Part shown: positions 62,136 through 64,000 of the stretch, one piece after another
Layout of the letters: the number at the start of each line of letters is the position of its first letter
Numbering within the stretch: the stretch's first letter is position 1
DNA from: Streptomyces canus
GTDB taxonomy: Bacteria > Actinomycetota > Actinomycetes > Streptomycetales > Streptomycetaceae
DNA: 64,000 nucleotides
Direction: 5' to 3'
Assembly (NCBI RefSeq): GCF_030816965.1
Contig: NZ_JAUSYQ010000002.1
Coordinates: 9,290,001 to 9,354,000, forward strand
Made by a program: the position numbers and the translations under genes
The notes under the pieces: generated by a model
Told to the model about the DNA's origin: nothing
The model's database searches: none
Seen by the model: only the letters and a program-made list of their open reading frames with translations

Positions 62136-63560
62136 TCACACGGCAGGTGAATCCGCGCTGACGTGGGACTCCGGCCAGAGCTCGGGCCAGCGCAGCTCCG
62201 CCTCCAACTGCGCCGCGAGCGACAGCAGGAGCGGCTCGCTGTTCGCAGGGCCGAGCAACTGCGCTCCGACGGGCAGTCCGCCGCCGACGAACCCGGCCGG
62301 CACACTGACCCCGGGCCACCCCAGCACGTTCCAGGGCCAGGCGTAGGGACAGGCCGCGATCATCGCGCGGTCCGTGGCCAGCCCGCCCAGCTCCGCCATC
62401 GCCCCGATGCGCGGCGGGGGCGCGGCCGTCGTGGGGGCCAGGACGACGTCGTACGACGTGAAGAACCCGCCGATACGGCGGTGCAGGACCGCCTCCGCGC
62501 GCCGCGCCACCCGCAGCGGGGCCCCGCCGAGCAGTCCGCCGAGCCGGGCCGCGTCCCGGGTGCGGCGATCGAGGAGCGCGGGGAAGGGCGCCTCGCGGAC
62601 CCGCTCGGCGATACCGGCCGTGGCGCGCGGGATGAAGGTGAGCCCGATCTGCCCGTACGGCGGATCCGCCTCCTCGACGCTGTGCCCCAAGTCGCTCAGT
62701 TTCCCGGCGAGTTCGACGACCCGGGCCCGCACTTCCGGCTGGAGCCGGGCGGGCAGTGCGGTGAACGGCGGCTTCAGGGCGAGCGCGATGCGCAGCCGGC
62801 CGGGGTCGCGGCCGATCGCCGCCGAGGCATCGATGGCGGGCGGGCGATGCGGGTCCAGGGCGTGGTTGCCGGCGGCCGCGTCGAGGAGGAGGGCCGCGTC
62901 GGCGACCGTGCGGGCGAGCGTGCCGTTGACGGTGATGCCCTGGAAGGACTCGCCGCGCGGCCAGGTCGAGATACGGCCGCGCTGGGGTTTGATGCCGACG
63001 AGGTGGGTCCAGGAAGCGGGGATCCGTACCGAACCGGCCCCGTCCGAGCCGAGCGCGGCGGGCACCAGACCTGCGGCGACGGCCGCGGCGGACCCGCCGG
63101 ACGAGCCGCCCGGCGTGTGCTCCGGGCTCCACGGATTGCGGGTCGCGCCGAAGGCGGGCCCCTCGGTGAACGGCCACTGCCCGAACTCGCAGGTGTTGGT
63201 CTTGCCGACGATCACGGCCCCGGCCGCGCGCAGCCGCCGTACCGCCTCCCCGTCCCGGGCGACCGCCGGGAACTCCCCCCGGCAGCCGAACGCCGTGGGT
63301 TCACCGGCCACATCCATGTCGTCCTTGACGGCCACGGGCACCCCGAGCAGCGGCTTCCGCACCCCGGCGGCCAGTTGGGCGTCCGCGGCCTCGGCCTCAA
63401 GGAGAGCGGCCTTCGTCCGTACGACCCGGAAGGCGTTGAGGGAGGCCTGGGACGTCTCGATCCGCTCAAGGGCCTGTTCGACGAGGGCCCGGGAGGTGAT
63501 CGTGCCGTCGGCCAGGGCGCGGGCGGTCTCCACCAGGCCTGCGGAACGGTCGTGCGTCAT
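62136..63560 (-). CDS. Amidase signature family enzyme
   Basis: A 474-residue amidase. The Ser-cisSer-Lys triad is visible: lysine in PVAVKDDMDV (about 78), serines in TPGGSSGGSAAAVAAG (about 155) and GSDGAGSVRIPAS (about 178), the last normally reading GSDTGGSIR. KPQRGRIST follows. It hydrolyses an amide of unknown identity; no GatB or GatC is linked, so it is not the tRNA amidotransferase subunit. ATG 63560 has GGAGG upstream. Confidence 0.92.
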   Translation of the reverse strand: MTHDRSAGLVETARALADGTITSRALVEQALERIETSQASLNAFRVVRTKAALLEAEAADAQLAAGVRKPLLGVPVAVKDDMDVAGEPTAFGCRGEFPAVARDGEAVRRLRAAGAVIVGKTNTCEFGQWPFTEGPAFGATRNPWSPEHTPGGSSGGSAAAVAAGLVPAALGSDGAGSVRIPASWTHLVGIKPQRGRISTWPRGESFQGITVNGTLARTVADAALLLDAAAGNHALDPHRPPAIDASAAIGRDPGRLRIALALKPPFTALPARLQPEVRARVVELAGKLSDLGHSVEEADPPYGQIGLTFIPRATAGIAERVREAPFPALLDRRTRDAARLGGLLGGAPLRVARRAEAVLHRRIGGFFTSYDVVLAPTTAAPPPRIGAMAELGGLATDRAMIAACPYAWPWNVLGWPGVSVPAGFVGGGLPVGAQLLGPANSEPLLLSLAAQLEAELRWPELWPESHVSADSPAV

Positions 63561-63837
63561 ACGGGGGCACCTCCGGGACTCCGGGACGACGTTGCCTACC
63601 GAACGGTAACGTCGGAAAGCGCTTCGCCGGAACGTGCCAGGCCGGAGTGGCGGCCATGCGGGTGCCACAGCTTTCGCACAGGGCTCACCAGGTCGTGCGC
63701 GAAGCATTGACGCGTTCCGGTCACAGCCCTACCTTCTGATCGACTTCCCGAACTTTGTTCGGCATGTCGGACGTGCAGGTCGAACGCCGTCGAACGTCAG
63801 AGTCGCGTCTTGTTCTTGTCCGAGGGAGAGCCGCCCC

Positions 63838-64000
63838 GTGAGCACACGACCCCCCACGCCGTCCCGCCGCACGCTGCTGCGCGCGATGGCGGCCCTGCCC
63901 GCCTCGGCCGTCCTGCTGGGCGAACTGCCCGGTCTCGCCGGCACGGCGCTGGCCGCCGCCCCGCCCAGCGGCTCGGCCACCCGCTACACGATCGTGCCGT
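63838..64000 (+). CDS. N-terminus of a Tat-exported protein (partial)
   Basis: The first 54 codons of a gene running off the window. GTG 63838 is preceded by GAGGGAGAG. The start MSTRPPTPSRRTLLRAMAAL is a twin-arginine signal (SRRTLLR), with cleavage expected after GTALAAAPP. Only GSATRYTIVP of the mature part is seen, too little to name it. Confidence 0.75.
   Translation, partial: MSTRPPTPSRRTLLRAMAALPASAVLLGELPGLAGTALAAAPPSGSATRYTIVP

Noticed and set aside
62136..63560. Amidase as GatA of the tRNA amidotransferase
   Set aside because: No gatB or gatC nearby, and sequence around the catalytic serines and the C-terminal half is that of a general amidase.

Overview
The window is high-GC actinobacterial chromosome, almost certainly Streptomyces. 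Codons end overwhelmingly in G or C, GTG starts and 4-base ATGA/GTGA overlaps are frequent, and the gene families are typical of the genus: SpoIIE-type phosphatase, DUF574 methyltransferase, RmdA-like GGDEF/EAL protein, class F sortase, ergothioneine genes and an 'SCO0930-type' lipoprotein. The stretch 33967-45106 has the same gene types and order that I recall from the S. coelicolor SCO0930-SCO0920 neighbourhood; this is from memory and was not checked. I see no tRNA, rRNA, CRISPR array, prophage or intact insertion sequence.

Positions 1-17641 form a glycan-scavenging region in two halves. 1-8654 holds a CUT1 sugar ABC importer (the end of its binding protein and two permeases, without its own ATPase), a GH5-type beta-mannosidase, a secreted GH85 endo-beta-N-acetylglucosaminidase and a GH38 alpha-mannosidase. 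This is the known actinobacterial core set for releasing, importing and trimming N-glycans, and it ends in a strong hairpin terminator. 8916-17641 holds a FadR-type repressor, a complete CUT2 sugar importer and a five-gene non-phosphorylating deoxysugar pathway best read as L-fucose catabolism (fuconate dehydratase, SDR dehydrogenase, aldo/keto reductase, mutarotase, lactonase). A FadR-like palindrome lies in the divergent promoter region. Together the halves could consume N-glycans and their fucose.

17668-29890 is a mixed housekeeping and regulatory stretch: lipase-maturation-factor-like membrane protein; DUF6777 lipoprotein and a PAS/GAF/SpoIIE/HATPase phosphatase; Fpg/Nei glycosylase; an ECF sigma factor, an unknown protein and a zinc-finger anti-sigma factor in one orientation; CapA-like lipoprotein; a MarR regulator divergent from an alpha/beta hydrolase with two matching palindromes between them; a universal stress protein; a polysaccharide deacetylase.

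29921-35000 is a cell-surface block: class F sortase, two related secreted membrane-anchored proteins, a DUF4239 membrane protein, a proline-rich wall-spanning protein and the SCO0930-type lipoprotein. 35217-45106 has a methyltransferase coupled to an RmdA-like c-di-GMP enzyme, a decaying lipoprotein-like ORF built on a 128-bp tandem repeat, a LysR regulator divergent from a complete sdhCAB operon, and an olsB/olsA-like ornithine-lipid pair.

45205-53743 has a UvrA-like ATPase, a luciferase-like oxidoreductase, an RlaP-like nucleotidyltransferase, a zinc-limitation locus (zinc-free ribosomal protein L32, a wrecked COG0523 GTPase gene, a candidate Zur site), a secreted PL9-like lyase, a HAD phosphatase, dodecin and a MalY-type C-S lyase. 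53783-58153 is the ergothioneine operon egtABCD. 58443-64000 carries a PARG-like macrodomain protein, an orphan PemK-like protein, a flotillin with a small NfeD-like partner, an amidase and the start of a Tat-exported protein.
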